Positions 42,200-50,601 of a stretch of DNA of 64,000 nt are shown here, piece after piece. How positions within the stretch are numbered: position 1 is the stretch's first letter; each line of letters starts with the position of its first letter. Position numbers and translations under genes: made by a program. The DNA lies in contig CALOCQ010000002.1 in assembly GCA_942491885.1 (NCBI GenBank), forward strand, positions 372,001 to 436,000, given 5' to 3'. This stretch comes from CALBPI01 sp942491885 (GTDB taxonomy: Bacteria; Pseudomonadota; Gammaproteobacteria; Steroidobacterales; Woeseiaceae). The notes under the pieces were generated by a model. It was not told the DNA's origin. It ran no database searches and worked only from the letters and a program-made list of their open reading frames with translations.

Positions 42200-43457
42200 G
42201 ACTGCGACCGATAATCTCAATGTATTCCTCGTCGGTGGCGCCGTGCGCGACCGGCTGCTGGGCCTGCCTGTCCATGAGCGCGACTGGGTCGTGGTTGGCA
42301 GCACACCGGACGAAATGCTGGCGCGCGGCTTTCGACAGGTCGGCAATGATTTCCCGGTGTTCCTGCACCCGGACACGCAAGAAGAATACGCATTGGCGCG
42401 CGTCGAACGCAAGACGGGCAGCGGCCATCAGGCGTTCAGTTTCGATACGTCGGCGAGCGTTACGCTGGACGAAGATTTGTCGCGGCGTGACTTAACCGTC
42501 AATGCCATTGCGCAGGCAACCGATGGCTCACTGGTCGACCCTTATGGTGGCCATGCAGATCTCGACGCGCGGTTGCTGCGGCATGTCAGCGCGGCGTTCT
42601 CGGAGGACCCGCTACGGGTGCTGCGCGCCGCGCGTTTCGCGACGCGCTTCGCGCCACTCGGCTTTACCATCGAGGTCGACACCATGCGACTGATGAGCGA
42701 CATCGTCGCGAGCGGCGAGATGACATCACTCAGTGCCGAGCGGGTCTGGTCTGAAACGGCGCGCGCGCTCGGCCACAACACACCGTCGGTCTACATTCGA
42801 ATCCTGCGTGCATGCGGCGCGCTGGCGGCATTGTTTCCCGAACTCGATGCGCTGTTCGGTGTGCCGCAGTCGCCACAGTGGCACCCCGAAATCGACACCG
42901 GGTTGCACACGTTAATGGCTGTCGACATGGCCGCGACATTGGGCGCCAGCGCCGAGGTCCGGTTCGCCGTGTTGGTGCACGACCTGGGCAAGGCGCTTAC
43001 GCCCGAAGATTTATGGCCCAAGCATCATGGCCATGAGCGACACAGTGCGCGGCTGGTCGGCGTCTTGTGCGAGCGCTTGCGCACACCAAAACGCTGGCAG
43101 CGCCTCGCCACGCTGGTGGCCGAATATCACACGCACTGTCACCGCATATTCGAGTTACGCCCGGCGACGCTGCTGAAAATGCTTGATGCAATGGGTGCGT
43201 TCCGCCACCCGGACATCGTCGCGCAGTTCGCGCTGGCTTGCGAGGCCGACGCACGCGGTCGCGAAGGACTGGCAGAACGTGATTATCCGCAGGCCGAATA
43301 TCTGCTCGGCGCGCTCGGCGCGGCACAATCGGTCAGCAACGAGACGATCGCCAGGCAGGGGCATGAAGGTGCCGCGTTCGGCAAGGCATTGACGCGCGAG
43401 CGCGAGGCGGCCATCGCGAGCTTCAAACGCAACTACGCGCGCAGCACCAGCGCATAG
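42198..43457 (+). CDS. cca: Multifunctional CCA tRNA nucleotidyltransferase
   Basis: 419 residues from ATG 42198 (a TTG two codons upstream is the alternative). The start FLVGGAVRDRLLGLPVHERDWVVVG is class II CCA-adding enzyme. The usual DxD pair reads E-R-D here, a substitution of Glu for the first Asp. The RRDLTVNAIAQ loop and the HD domain (VHDLGKA, residues about 260) are present, as in the gammaproteobacterial long form with phosphatase/phosphodiesterase activity. It adds or repairs the 3' CCA of tRNAs. Its 3' end overlaps the convergent uppP by 25 bp. Confidence 0.94.
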   Translation: MTATDNLNVFLVGGAVRDRLLGLPVHERDWVVVGSTPDEMLARGFRQVGNDFPVFLHPDTQEEYALARVERKTGSGHQAFSFDTSASVTLDEDLSRRDLTVNAIAQATDGSLVDPYGGHADLDARLLRHVSAAFSEDPLRVLRAARFATRFAPLGFTIEVDTMRLMSDIVASGEMTSLSAERVWSETARALGHNTPSVYIRILRACGALAALFPELDALFGVPQSPQWHPEIDTGLHTLMAVDMAATLGASAEVRFAVLVHDLGKALTPEDLWPKHHGHERHSARLVGVLCERLRTPKRWQRLATLVAEYHTHCHRIFELRPATLLKMLDAMGAFRHPDIVAQFALACEADARGREGLAERDYPQAEYLLGALGAAQSVSNETIARQGHEGAAFGKALTREREAAIASFKRNYARSTSA

Positions 43458-44248
43458 AGAATCAGCGCCGCCAACGCCAGCCTGTAGCACATAAAGGGCA
43501 GCATGCCGATGCGCGAAATGAACTGCAGGAAGTATTTGATGGTGATGTAGGCGACCAGCGCGGATAGCACGCTGCCGATCGCCAGCGCCGACCAGTCGAC
43601 CGGCATCTCGCTGCGCACAAGCTTCAGTACTTCAAGACCGCCGGCCAACACGATCACCGGTATCGACAGCAAGAACGAAAACCGTGCCGCCGCCTGCGCC
43701 GATAATCCGAGGCCAAAGCCCGCCGTCATCGTAATGCCGGATCGAGACGTGCCCGGCACCAGCGCCAACACCTGCGACAGACCAATGATCAGCGCGTCGC
43801 GCCAGCGCAGCGAATCCAGACTGCGCACCTGCGCGCCGGTGCGTGCCGACCACCACAACAAAATGCCGAAACCCGCGGTCGTGGCGGCGATGACCGCAGG
43901 CGAGCGCAGATACAATTCGATGATGTCGCGCAGCAAGATGCCCGCGAGTCCGACGGGCACGGTGGCCACGATCAGGTACCAGGCAAGTCGCGCGTCGGTA
44001 TCCGGCGCACTGCCCTGCGGACGCGACCACTGCGCGAGGAGCGCGCACGTCATGCGCGCGAGGTCGTCGCGAAAAAACCAGACCACTGCGGACAACGTGC
44101 CGACGTGTACGGCAACGTCGAAAGCCAGGCCCTGATCATCCCAGCCAAGCAAAGCGGGCGCGAGAATAAGGTGGCCGCTGCTCGATATAGGCAGAAACTC
44201 CGTCATGCCCTGGACGATCGCGAGGACAACAATTTCGAGGACTGTCAT
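43433..44248 (-). CDS. uppP: Undecaprenyl-diphosphatase UppP/BacA
   Basis: 271 residues from ATG 44246-44248 (MTVLEIVVLAIVQG); upstream open frame is excluded by homology. The two catalytic motifs are QGMTEFLPISSSGHL and PGTSRSGITM. The protein has seven to eight membrane helices and dephosphorylates undecaprenyl diphosphate in the lipid carrier cycle for cell-wall and O-antigen synthesis. It overlaps the midA stop by ATGA and converges on cca with a 25-bp tail overlap. Confidence 0.96.
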   Translation of the reverse strand: MTVLEIVVLAIVQGMTEFLPISSSGHLILAPALLGWDDQGLAFDVAVHVGTLSAVVWFFRDDLARMTCALLAQWSRPQGSAPDTDARLAWYLIVATVPVGLAGILLRDIIELYLRSPAVIAATTAGFGILLWWSARTGAQVRSLDSLRWRDALIIGLSQVLALVPGTSRSGITMTAGFGLGLSAQAAARFSFLLSIPVIVLAGGLEVLKLVRSEMPVDWSALAIGSVLSALVAYITIKYFLQFISRIGMLPFMCYRLALAALILYALVLRA

Positions 44249-45426
44249 AGCTGCATGCCGTAGTCGCGACCGGAGAAGCCGGCCAAAGCCAGCGGGCAAT
44301 CACGATGAAAACCGATAAAGCGAAAACGTTCGCCCATTTCGCCCGGCAATGTAAGCGTTTTCACACCGCGCGACAATTCGAGCGAGATATCGCTACCCGC
44401 TTGCGCCAACAGCTCGGTAATACCGCCATGCAGGAGGAACTGGCTTTGGGTCGTGAAGCCCAGGTACCCGAGACCGCAGTCGCGCAGCGATTCCGCCGCG
44501 AGGCTGAAATCAACCCATGCGGTGATGTCCTGAATACCCGGCCACAGCAGTGGCTCGTGATGAGCATGATGTCTGAAGTGACAGGTCAGCGTGCCGCGAT
44601 CGCGCTCGGGCGCGTAGTAGTCGCGGCGACCGTAACCGTAGTCGGACAGCACGACAACACCACGCCGCAGCGTTGCCGACAGTGTGCCCAACCACGCCGG
44701 CATCATCAGGCAGATCTCGCTCTCGTACCCCACTGGCAACGCACGTCCCAGCTGGCGCTGCAGGCTGGCGACGGCGCCCGACAACGCATCGGGCGCAGGA
44801 CGGAAGGACAGCACAAGCTCGTCGTGCTCCAGAGCAACGGTTTGTTGTTCAACGCCGCGCTCGCCAATGCGAAAGCGCTCGACCGGCAGTGCATCGAGCA
44901 CCTCGTTGGCGATGACCGCGCCGTCGATGCTGAGCGTCGCCGGGTCATCCACCCACGACACCCGGCCCGCCAGATCGGGCACGTCCCGCTCGAGGGTGGC
45001 GCGCTGGCGCGCGCGCAAGTCCGCGCTGACCTCGGCGACGATGTAATAGTGTGCAGGCAACCGGTCGCAGCTCGCGAGGCCATTCAAAATATCCGCCGCC
45101 ATGCGGCCACTGCCGGCACCAAACTCGACCACATCGCCGCCGTCAATCTCGTCCAGTACGGATGCGCATTGTCGCGCCATCACCCCGGAAAATAGCGGTG
45201 ACACCTCGGGCGCGGTCGTGAAATCGCCGGCCTCGGCGAACTTTGTCGCGCCGGCACTGTAGTAACCCAGGCCCGGCGCATACAACGCGTCGTACATGAA
45301 GCGCGAGAATGCGATCACCCCATCGTGTGCCTGTACCTGCGTGATCAGATGCTCGCGCATGCGCGCGGAATGCTGCGCAGCCGCGGCGTCCGGCTCAGGT
45401 AGTAACTCGACAGAAGATGGGCGCAA
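44245..45426 (-). CDS. SAM-dependent methyltransferase, MidA/NDUFAF7-like
   Basis: About 393 residues. The core has FSRFMYDALYAPGLGYY, a TAPEVSPLFSG segment and the SAM-binding VVEFGAGSGRMAADIL, the pattern of the MidA/NDUFAF7 arginine methyltransferase family. The eukaryotic relative methylates a complex I subunit; bacterial targets are unknown. The start is uncertain: no ATG precedes the conserved PEPDAAAAQHSAR region, so TTG 45426 is chosen; TTG 45501 and ATG 45360 are the alternatives. It is translationally coupled to uppP and divergent from folM. Confidence 0.82.
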   Translation of the reverse strand: MRPSSVELLPEPDAAAAQHSARMREHLITQVQAHDGVIAFSRFMYDALYAPGLGYYSAGATKFAEAGDFTTAPEVSPLFSGVMARQCASVLDEIDGGDVVEFGAGSGRMAADILNGLASCDRLPAHYYIVAEVSADLRARQRATLERDVPDLAGRVSWVDDPATLSIDGAVIANEVLDALPVERFRIGERGVEQQTVALEHDELVLSFRPAPDALSGAVASLQRQLGRALPVGYESEICLMMPAWLGTLSATLRRGVVVLSDYGYGRRDYYAPERDRGTLTCHFRHHAHHEPLLWPGIQDITAWVDFSLAAESLRDCGLGYLGFTTQSQFLLHGGITELLAQAGSDISLELSRGVKTLTLPGEMGERFRFIGFHRDCPLALAGFSGRDYGMQL

Positions 45427-45456
45427 GGGAAAATGACCGCAGTGGTTTAGATCGTC

Positions 45457-45465
45457 TGCTAAATT
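45457..45465 (+). promoter_or_regulatory. Extended -10 promoter for folM
   Basis: TGCTAAATT (TGn plus TAAATT) lies 54 bp upstream of folM in the divergent midA/folM gap. Confidence 0.35.
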
Positions 45466-45518
45466 GTCGCACAGCTCTGATGCACGCTCACGCAAAGCCA
45501 ACCGAGGAAAATCACGTC

Positions 45519-46274
45519 ATGTCTGACAGCAGCAACAACCTGAACGGAAAATGGGTGTTAATCACCGGCGGTGCCCGTCGCATCGGCGCTACCGTCAGCC
45601 GCACGCTACATGCCGAGGGCGCCAATATTGCGCTGCACTACAACCGCTCGGCCGACGACGCGCGCGCGTTGCAACAATCGCTGAATGATACTCGCGCCGA
45701 CTCATGCGCGTTGTTCCAGGGTGACCTGCTGCACGCAGAAACCGTCGACCAGCTGGTCGACAAGGTAGTCGGGACAACCGGCCGGATCGACGTGCTGATC
45801 AATAACGCCTCGACCTTTTATCCGACCCCTGTCGGCACGATTACCGAACAACACTGGGCCGACCTGATGGGCACCAATCTGAAGGCGCCGTTGTTCCTCA
45901 GCCAGGCGGCGGCGCCACACTTACGCGAAGCCGGCGGCGTCATCATCAACATGGTCGACATTCACGCGCGAAGACCGCTCAGGGATCATCCGGTGTACGG
46001 CCCGGCCAAGGCAGGGCTGGCAATGCTGACGCTATCGCTGGCAAAAGATCTGGCGCCCGAAATTCGCGTAAACGGGGTCGCGCCGGGCGCGATCCTGTGG
46101 CCCAGCGATGGTATGACCGATGCCGCGAAAGAGAGCATTGTCAGCCAGATACCGCTGGCGCGCGCCGGTGGGCCGGAGGATATCGCCGGCGCGATTCTGT
46201 ATCTGGTGCGCGATGCGACCTACGTCAGCGGGCAGATTCTGGCCGTCGACGGCGGGCGCAGTGTGGGCTGGTAG
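45519..46274 (+). CDS. folM: Pteridine reductase, SDR family (FolM-like dihydromonapterin reductase)
   Basis: 251 residues from ATG 45519, with GAGGAAA upstream. The cofactor motif TGGARRIG has the extra Arg typical of pteridine reductases. The VYGPAKAGLAML segment has the Tyr-x-x-x-Lys pair. It reduces dihydromonapterin or dihydrofolate with NADPH. Pterin metabolism is supported by folB and folK 2 kb downstream. A generic SDR is the alternative. Confidence 0.85.
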   Translation: MSDSSNNLNGKWVLITGGARRIGATVSRTLHAEGANIALHYNRSADDARALQQSLNDTRADSCALFQGDLLHAETVDQLVDKVVGTTGRIDVLINNASTFYPTPVGTITEQHWADLMGTNLKAPLFLSQAAAPHLREAGGVIINMVDIHARRPLRDHPVYGPAKAGLAMLTLSLAKDLAPEIRVNGVAPGAILWPSDGMTDAAKESIVSQIPLARAGGPEDIAGAILYLVRDATYVSGQILAVDGGRSVGW

Positions 46275-46306
46275 CACCACACGGTCTTGGCTCGATTGCG
46301 CCAGCG

Positions 46307-47635
46307 TCAGTAGACGTAAGCGTTCGCCTGTGCAGTAGTTCTCGCCGCGGGTGGGCGGAATGCCTTGATCTCACCGCCCGGCGTTTCGCGTACCTGTGCC
46401 GGAGGACAAACGCCTCCCGCGAGCAAGCTTAGCGCCGCCGCAGTTGAGGGCTCCTGAGCATCACCGACGACGAAATCCAGATCGTCGGCTGCCGCACAAT
46501 CAACCGGCAGCCCGTCGAAATACTGACCCTCACCGAGGCTGTTGACCGTCTCGAACGACGTGGGGCGCAAAATCTTTTCGCAGAACAGCAGACCAACCTG
46601 GCCTACCGGTTTGCCAAACGTCGTCGAGCCAACCAGCGCAACCTGCGCCACCCAGGGCTCCATGCTGTTAATCACCAGCTCACTGGCAGACGCCGTGCCA
46701 CCGGTGGTAATAAACACGACGCTTTGCAGATCCAGAGACTGCGCCCGATTTTCGAAAAACTCGGTTCTGTTTTCTTCGATATTGTCGTCGTTGAACAACG
46801 TTTCTGAGAACACCTCACCTTGCGCGACATTGATGCTGCCGCCGAGGTAGTCGCCCAGCAGATCAGCGACGCTGACCAGTCCACCACCGTTGTAGCGGAC
46901 ATCGATAATGATCTCGTTGATCCCCAGCGTGTTGAACTCGGCAAACACGGCATCCAGCTGACTCTCCGCGGTACGGATAAAGGTCGACAGCTCGAAATAG
47001 CCGTAGGTTGTGCCATTAATGCTGAACGTACGAACCTGCGGAATCGGATCTATCGTGACGACCGCCTTGGTCAGAACCGCATCAAACTCGCTGTTGTCCG
47101 GCTGGCGAATCCGCAGCGTGCGCACGACGCCAACATCCGACGCACCAAACGCCGCACTGAGGCCCTCATTGGCTTCAATTTCCGCAATGCTGCGACCGTC
47201 CACCGACAATAGTTGCTGCCCACGTTCAATGCCGGCGTTGTCTGCCGGGCTGCCGCCGAACACGCGCACGAAGCGCACCTCGTCGGTAGCCGTGAACGTT
47301 GTTGAGAAGCCGAAGCCCGCGAACTCGCCTTCGCCAAAGAACGCGGCATCGGCCGCCGCGGAATCAATAAAGCTGAAACGGTCCAACGGCTGCACATCGG
47401 TCAGGAACACGAGCAGCTCTTCCGGCGTCTGAAACTGCGAAAGATCAACATTGGCTGGCAGCAGATCGTTCCAGAAGTAGATGTCGCGCATCGCTTCGAG
47501 AACAAAGTCTTTCTGGCCATCCAGAGAGCATTCGGCGGTGCCGGTTTGCGGACCCGCGAGGCCACCGCCACCGCTACCGCCGCACCCCACGAGGAATCCG
47601 GTTATCGTCAGAACTATCAGCAATGGGTTCTTCAT
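46307..47635 (-). CDS. S41 family peptidase, predicted lipoprotein (C-terminal-processing-protease-like)
   Basis: 442 residues from ATG 47633-47635. The signal MKNPLLIVLTITGFLVGC ends in a lipobox followed by a glycine-rich linker, so export and lipidation are predicted. A PDZ domain (about residues 95-190) is followed by the S41 catalytic core: the nucleophile loop GGTASASELV with Ser, and Lys in STTFGKPVGQ. The protease cuts C-terminal tails of envelope proteins in studied relatives; the substrate here is unknown. A ribosome site AAGGA lies 8 bp upstream. A TATAAT -10 and a perfect CRP-type site lie upstream. Confidence 0.88.
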   Translation of the reverse strand: MKNPLLIVLTITGFLVGCGGSGGGGLAGPQTGTAECSLDGQKDFVLEAMRDIYFWNDLLPANVDLSQFQTPEELLVFLTDVQPLDRFSFIDSAAADAAFFGEGEFAGFGFSTTFTATDEVRFVRVFGGSPADNAGIERGQQLLSVDGRSIAEIEANEGLSAAFGASDVGVVRTLRIRQPDNSEFDAVLTKAVVTIDPIPQVRTFSINGTTYGYFELSTFIRTAESQLDAVFAEFNTLGINEIIIDVRYNGGGLVSVADLLGDYLGGSINVAQGEVFSETLFNDDNIEENRTEFFENRAQSLDLQSVVFITTGGTASASELVINSMEPWVAQVALVGSTTFGKPVGQVGLLFCEKILRPTSFETVNSLGEGQYFDGLPVDCAAADDLDFVVGDAQEPSTAAALSLLAGGVCPPAQVRETPGGEIKAFRPPAARTTAQANAYVY

Positions 47636-47668
47636 GGGTTGTGTCCTTGGTCTTTCGTTTACCGCGCA

Positions 47669-47674
47669 ATTATA
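47669..47674 (-). promoter_or_regulatory. -10 element of the S41 peptidase promoter
   Basis: A perfect TATAAT on the minus strand, with no good -35 (GCAAGG). Start would be near 47662, leaving a 27-nt leader. Weak -35 regions are usual at activator-dependent promoters. Confidence 0.55.
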
Positions 47675-47725
47675 CCCTGATAATCCGCCGACCTTGCGCA
47701 GAGCAAGGCGCCGGCGAAGAGCATT

Positions 47726-47741
47726 TGTGACACCAGTCACA
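47726..47741 (-). promoter_or_regulatory. CRP (cAMP receptor protein)-type site, perfect consensus core
   Basis: TGTGA-N6-TCACA with both arms exact (and inverted repeat extended one base to TGTGAC/GTCACA). Its centre (47733.5) is about 71.5 bp upstream of the predicted start near 47662, a classical class I activator position. It lies between folK and the S41 peptidase on the minus strand. Confidence 0.6.
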
Positions 47742-47754
47742 TTCTGGCCGGTAA

Positions 47755-48258
47755 TCAGGGGTCGAATGCGAAGGCGACACGCTCCATCACCGTCGCGGTG
47801 CCGCGCATATCGTCCCACAGGGCATGCATCGTGAAACCGTTGCCCGGGTGCGCGAGCTCGGGTGCAAGCTCCGCCATTGGTTGCAAGACGAACGGATATT
47901 TCATGATGTCCTTGCGTGGCAGCTTCCACTCCCGACTGACGATGTCTCCGTACATCAACAGGTCAACGTCCAGCTCGCGGGGCCCGAATTTCTCAGAGCC
48001 GCGCTTGCGCCCCGCTAAATCGTGAATCGTCTCGAGTGACTGCAGCAACTGCGGCGGACTCAACGTCGTATCAATACGCACAACGAGATTGAGAAAGTCA
48101 TCCCCGGAAAAACCGACAGGCGGATTGCGATAGACGTTCGAGGCCAGCGCGTTGTCGCCGAGCTTGCGCAGCTCGTGCCACGCCAGCCTGAGATTTTGTT
48201 CCGGCTCGACATTGCTACCAACACCGAGATACGCAACGACCGACAGCGACGAACTCAC
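47755..48258 (-). CDS. folK: 2-amino-4-hydroxy-6-hydroxymethyldihydropteridine diphosphokinase (HPPK)
   Basis: 167 residues, starting at GTG 48256-48258. The start YLGVGSNVEPEQNL, the loop VYRNPPVG and the active-site segment KFGPRELDVDLLMYGD (with the two metal-binding Asp) identify HPPK. It transfers pyrophosphate from ATP to 6-hydroxymethyl-7,8-dihydropterin in folate synthesis. It overlaps the folB stop by four bases (GTGA), indicating translational coupling. The S41 peptidase follows after 119 bp. Confidence 0.95.
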   Translation of the reverse strand: MSSSLSVVAYLGVGSNVEPEQNLRLAWHELRKLGDNALASNVYRNPPVGFSGDDFLNLVVRIDTTLSPPQLLQSLETIHDLAGRKRGSEKFGPRELDVDLLMYGDIVSREWKLPRKDIMKYPFVLQPMAELAPELAHPGNGFTMHALWDDMRGTATVMERVAFAFDP

Positions 48259-48614
48259 TTCCCCGACCGCGTGCGTTCGATCTGGATACCGACCGATTCA
48301 GAGCCGCGGATGGCGGCCGGCTTGTGCACGGTTACCCGCACCCACGGCACGTCAAATTCGCTGGTGATGATGCCCGCGATGCCCTCGGCCAGACTCTCCA
48401 CCAGTAAGGCTTTCTCGTTGACGACGAAGTCGGTCACGCGCTGCGCCACCTGTTTGTAGTTCAACGTGTCATCGATGCTGTCGCTGGCCGCCGCCTTCGC
48501 AATATCGGTGCCCATCTCGAGATCGACGACGACCTTCTGCTCGATCTTGCGCTCCCAGTCCCAGATACCAACTACGGCATCAATGCTGAGTCCCTTGAGA
48601 AAAATCTTGTCCAT
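48255..48614 (-). CDS. folB: Dihydroneopterin aldolase
   Basis: 119 residues from ATG 48612-48614 (MDKIFLKGLSIDAVVGIWDWER). This N-terminus and the NYKQVAQRVTDFV and LVESLAEGIA segments match the tunnelling-fold FolB family; the conserved Glu after LVE is the catalytic pocket residue. It cleaves or epimerises dihydroneopterin in folate synthesis. It lies downstream of tsaD (41 bp) and is coupled to folK. Confidence 0.94.
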   Translation of the reverse strand: MDKIFLKGLSIDAVVGIWDWERKIEQKVVVDLEMGTDIAKAAASDSIDDTLNYKQVAQRVTDFVVNEKALLVESLAEGIAGIITSEFDVPWVRVTVHKPAAIRGSESVGIQIERTRSGK

Positions 48615-48655
48615 CAGTCGGTCCGTTGAAGTCCGGCCATCATCATAAATCAAAC

Positions 48656-49714
48656 TCACACGCGGCGGGCCGGCATACGCGCACCGAGAGGCCAGCGTGG
48701 TGTTGCCTGAATCGTATAGCCACTCTCGCTGTCAGCCGCCCGCAGCGCGCCGGCAAGGGCGATCATCGCACCGTTGTCGGTACAAAACAGCGGCCGCGGG
48801 TAATAAACGGAGGCGCCCAACGGCTCGCAGGCACTCGCCAGCGATTCGCGTAACGCTGTATTTGCGCCAACCCCACCGGCAATGATCAACGTCTCGCGCC
48901 CGGTCTGTTTGAGTGCACGCTCGCACTTGCGTGTCAGCGTCTCAACGACGGCCGCCTGAAACGACGCGGCAATATCGGCGCGATCTTTTTCGCTCAGCTC
49001 GCTGCCCGGCAGCGGCGCGCTGTCTCGCGCCACGCCCTGTAAATCACGCACGGCCATCAATACCGCGGTCTTGAGACCTGAAAAACTGAAATCCAGCCCC
49101 GGGCGATTCAGCATCGGCCGCGGAAATGTGAATCTGCGCGGATCGCCCTGCGTCGCCAGCCTGGCAAGCGCCGGCCCGCCCGGATACGGCAAGCCGATCA
49201 GTTTCGCCGTCTTGTCGAACGCCTCGCCGGCGGCATCGTCGAGCGTCGTGCCGATGACGTCATAGCGTCCGAGCCCGGCGACATCGACAAGCATCGAATG
49301 CCCGCCGGAGACCAGCAATGCGACAAACGGAAACGGCGGCGCCTCGTCCTCCAGCAATGGCGCCAGCAGGTGCGCCTCCATATGGTGTACCGGGATCGCC
49401 GGCTTGCCCAGCGAGCGCGCGAAACCATTGGCAAAACAAGCACCTACCAACAGCGCGCCGATCAACCCGGGGCCTGCTGTATAGGCGATAGCATCGAGCT
49501 CGCCTGGCTGCGTGTCCGCCGCCTGCAGGGCGTGCTCAACCATCGGCGCAAGCTTGGCCAGGTGGTCGCGGGAGGCTAGCTCCGGCACCACGCCGCCGTA
49601 CTCGGCATGCCGTGCTATCTGGCTATACAGCTCGTGCGACAACAGGCCGCTAGCCGTGTCGTAAACCGCGACGCCGGTCTCATCACAACTGGTTTCTATA
49701 CCGAGGACACGCAA
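48656..49714 (-). CDS. tsaD: tRNA N6-adenosine threonylcarbamoyltransferase subunit TsaD
   Basis: 352 residues. The start is TTG 49712-49714, supported by a GGAG ribosome site 8 bp upstream. Hallmarks are LGIETSCDET, the metal-binding HHMEAHL, and the C-terminal LFCTDNGAMIA. With TsaB, TsaC and TsaE it makes t6A37 on ANN-decoding tRNAs. plsY, normally next to it in E. coli-type order, is missing. It is divergent from rpsU, which starts 138 bp away. Confidence 0.96.
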   Translation of the reverse strand: MRVLGIETSCDETGVAVYDTASGLLSHELYSQIARHAEYGGVVPELASRDHLAKLAPMVEHALQAADTQPGELDAIAYTAGPGLIGALLVGACFANGFARSLGKPAIPVHHMEAHLLAPLLEDEAPPFPFVALLVSGGHSMLVDVAGLGRYDVIGTTLDDAAGEAFDKTAKLIGLPYPGGPALARLATQGDPRRFTFPRPMLNRPGLDFSFSGLKTAVLMAVRDLQGVARDSAPLPGSELSEKDRADIAASFQAAVVETLTRKCERALKQTGRETLIIAGGVGANTALRESLASACEPLGASVYYPRPLFCTDNGAMIALAGALRAADSESGYTIQATPRWPLGARMPARRV

Positions 49715-49741
49715 ATCTATACTCCTGAGCGTCTTTTTGGC

Positions 49742-49771
49742 TTTACAAACACCAAAACCCGCCTGTAAAAT
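49742..49771 (+). promoter_or_regulatory. Sigma70 promoter for rpsU
   Basis: TTTACA (49742-49747), 18 bp, TAAAAT (49766-49771). The leader to rpsU is about 75 nt. It is the probable main promoter of the macromolecular-synthesis operon. Confidence 0.5.
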
Positions 49772-49852
49772 TGGAAATCTTTGTCGCAGCCTGCGTGCAC
49801 ACGCCGCGCGCCGGCCGCGAACCCACAGAATTCATTAAGGATAGGCGATCAT

Positions 49853-50068
49853 ATGCCCAGCGTTAAAGTCAGAGACAACGAATATTTCGATGCCGCCCTG
49901 CGGCGGTTCAAGCGCGCCTGCGAAAAAGCCGGTGTGCTGACCGAGCTGCGTCGTCGCGAGTATTACGAGAAACCGACCCAGGAACGCAAGCGTAAGAAAG
50001 CCGCCGCCGTTAAGCGCCATCTGAAAAAGATGTCGCGCGAGAACACGAGGCGCGTGCGACTGTATTAA
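49853..50068 (+). CDS. rpsU: 30S ribosomal protein S21
   Basis: 71 residues (MPSVKVRDNEYFDAALRRF), standard length, lysine- and arginine-rich. Start is ATG 49853 after AAGGA. It is the first gene of the classic rpsU-dnaG-rpoD macromolecular-synthesis operon; here yqeY is inserted after it, separated by a terminator. S21 assists translation initiation on the 30S platform. Confidence 0.98.
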   Translation: MPSVKVRDNEYFDAALRRFKRACEKAGVLTELRRREYYEKPTQERKRKKAAAVKRHLKKMSRENTRRVRLY

Positions 50069-50101
50069 TCGTTGCGTATGAGCCAGAAGCTCTGCCCGAA
50101 A

Positions 50102-50129
50102 CGGTCGCCGCTGGCGGCCGTTTTTGTTT
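50102..50129 (+). terminator. Internal terminator of the rpsU operon
   Basis: An 8-bp GC stem with one GT pair (50102-50109 with 50113-50120), GCT loop and T5GT3. It sits between rpsU and yqeY, as the known rpsU-dnaG internal terminator in E. coli does, and would set high rpsU versus lower dnaG expression. Confidence 0.8.
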
Positions 50130-50157
50130 GAGGCACCGATAGACGGGGAACCCGAAA

Positions 50158-50598
50158 ATGTTGAAAGAGAAAATCACCGAAGACATGAAGACCGCAATGC
50201 GCGCCGGCGACAAAGACCGTCTCGGCGTCATCCGCATGGCGATGGCTGCGATCAAGCAGCGCGAGGTGGACGAGCGCACTGAGATGTCCGACAACGATAC
50301 GCTGGCAGTCATCGAGAAAATGGTCAAGCAGCGCCGTGAGTCGATCGCGCAATACGAAAAAGGCAACCGCCCGGAGCTGGCCGCCGTTGAGGCCGCGGAA
50401 ATAGAAGTGTTGTCGGCATATCTGCCCGAGCCTTTGTCGGATGCGGAAATTGGCAAGATCATCGACGCGGCAATCGCGGAGACCGGCGCCAGCAACATGC
50501 GCGATATGGGTAAAGTCATGGCGGCCGTCAAGGCGGCAGCGCAAGGTCGCGCAGACATGGCCGCGGTCAGCGCAACGATCAAAGGCCGACTCGGCTAG
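50158..50598 (+). CDS. yqeY: GatB/YqeY domain-containing protein
   Basis: 146 residues starting MLKEKITEDMKTAMRAGDKDRLGVIRM, the standard YqeY start, with LPEPLSDAEIGKIIDAAIAETGAS as the conserved C-terminal helical part. It resembles the tRNA-binding tail of GatB; the function of the free protein is unresolved. It lies between rpsU and dnaG, ending 3 bp before dnaG. Confidence 0.92.
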   Translation: MLKEKITEDMKTAMRAGDKDRLGVIRMAMAAIKQREVDERTEMSDNDTLAVIEKMVKQRRESIAQYEKGNRPELAAVEAAEIEVLSAYLPEPLSDAEIGKIIDAAIAETGASNMRDMGKVMAAVKAAAQGRADMAAVSATIKGRLG

Positions 50599-50601
50599 TA
50601 C

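Noticed and set aside
42246..42290. CCA-adding enzyme inactivated by Glu for Asp in the DxD motif
   Set aside because: Glu can coordinate metal at this position, I recall similar variants among homologues, and the rest of the protein is intact.
11615..49784. Recurring TTGTCGCA in leaders of metK, hppA, folM and rpsU
   Set aside because: Copies differ in distance to the start codon and have no shared flanks; probably chance in GC-rich leaders.
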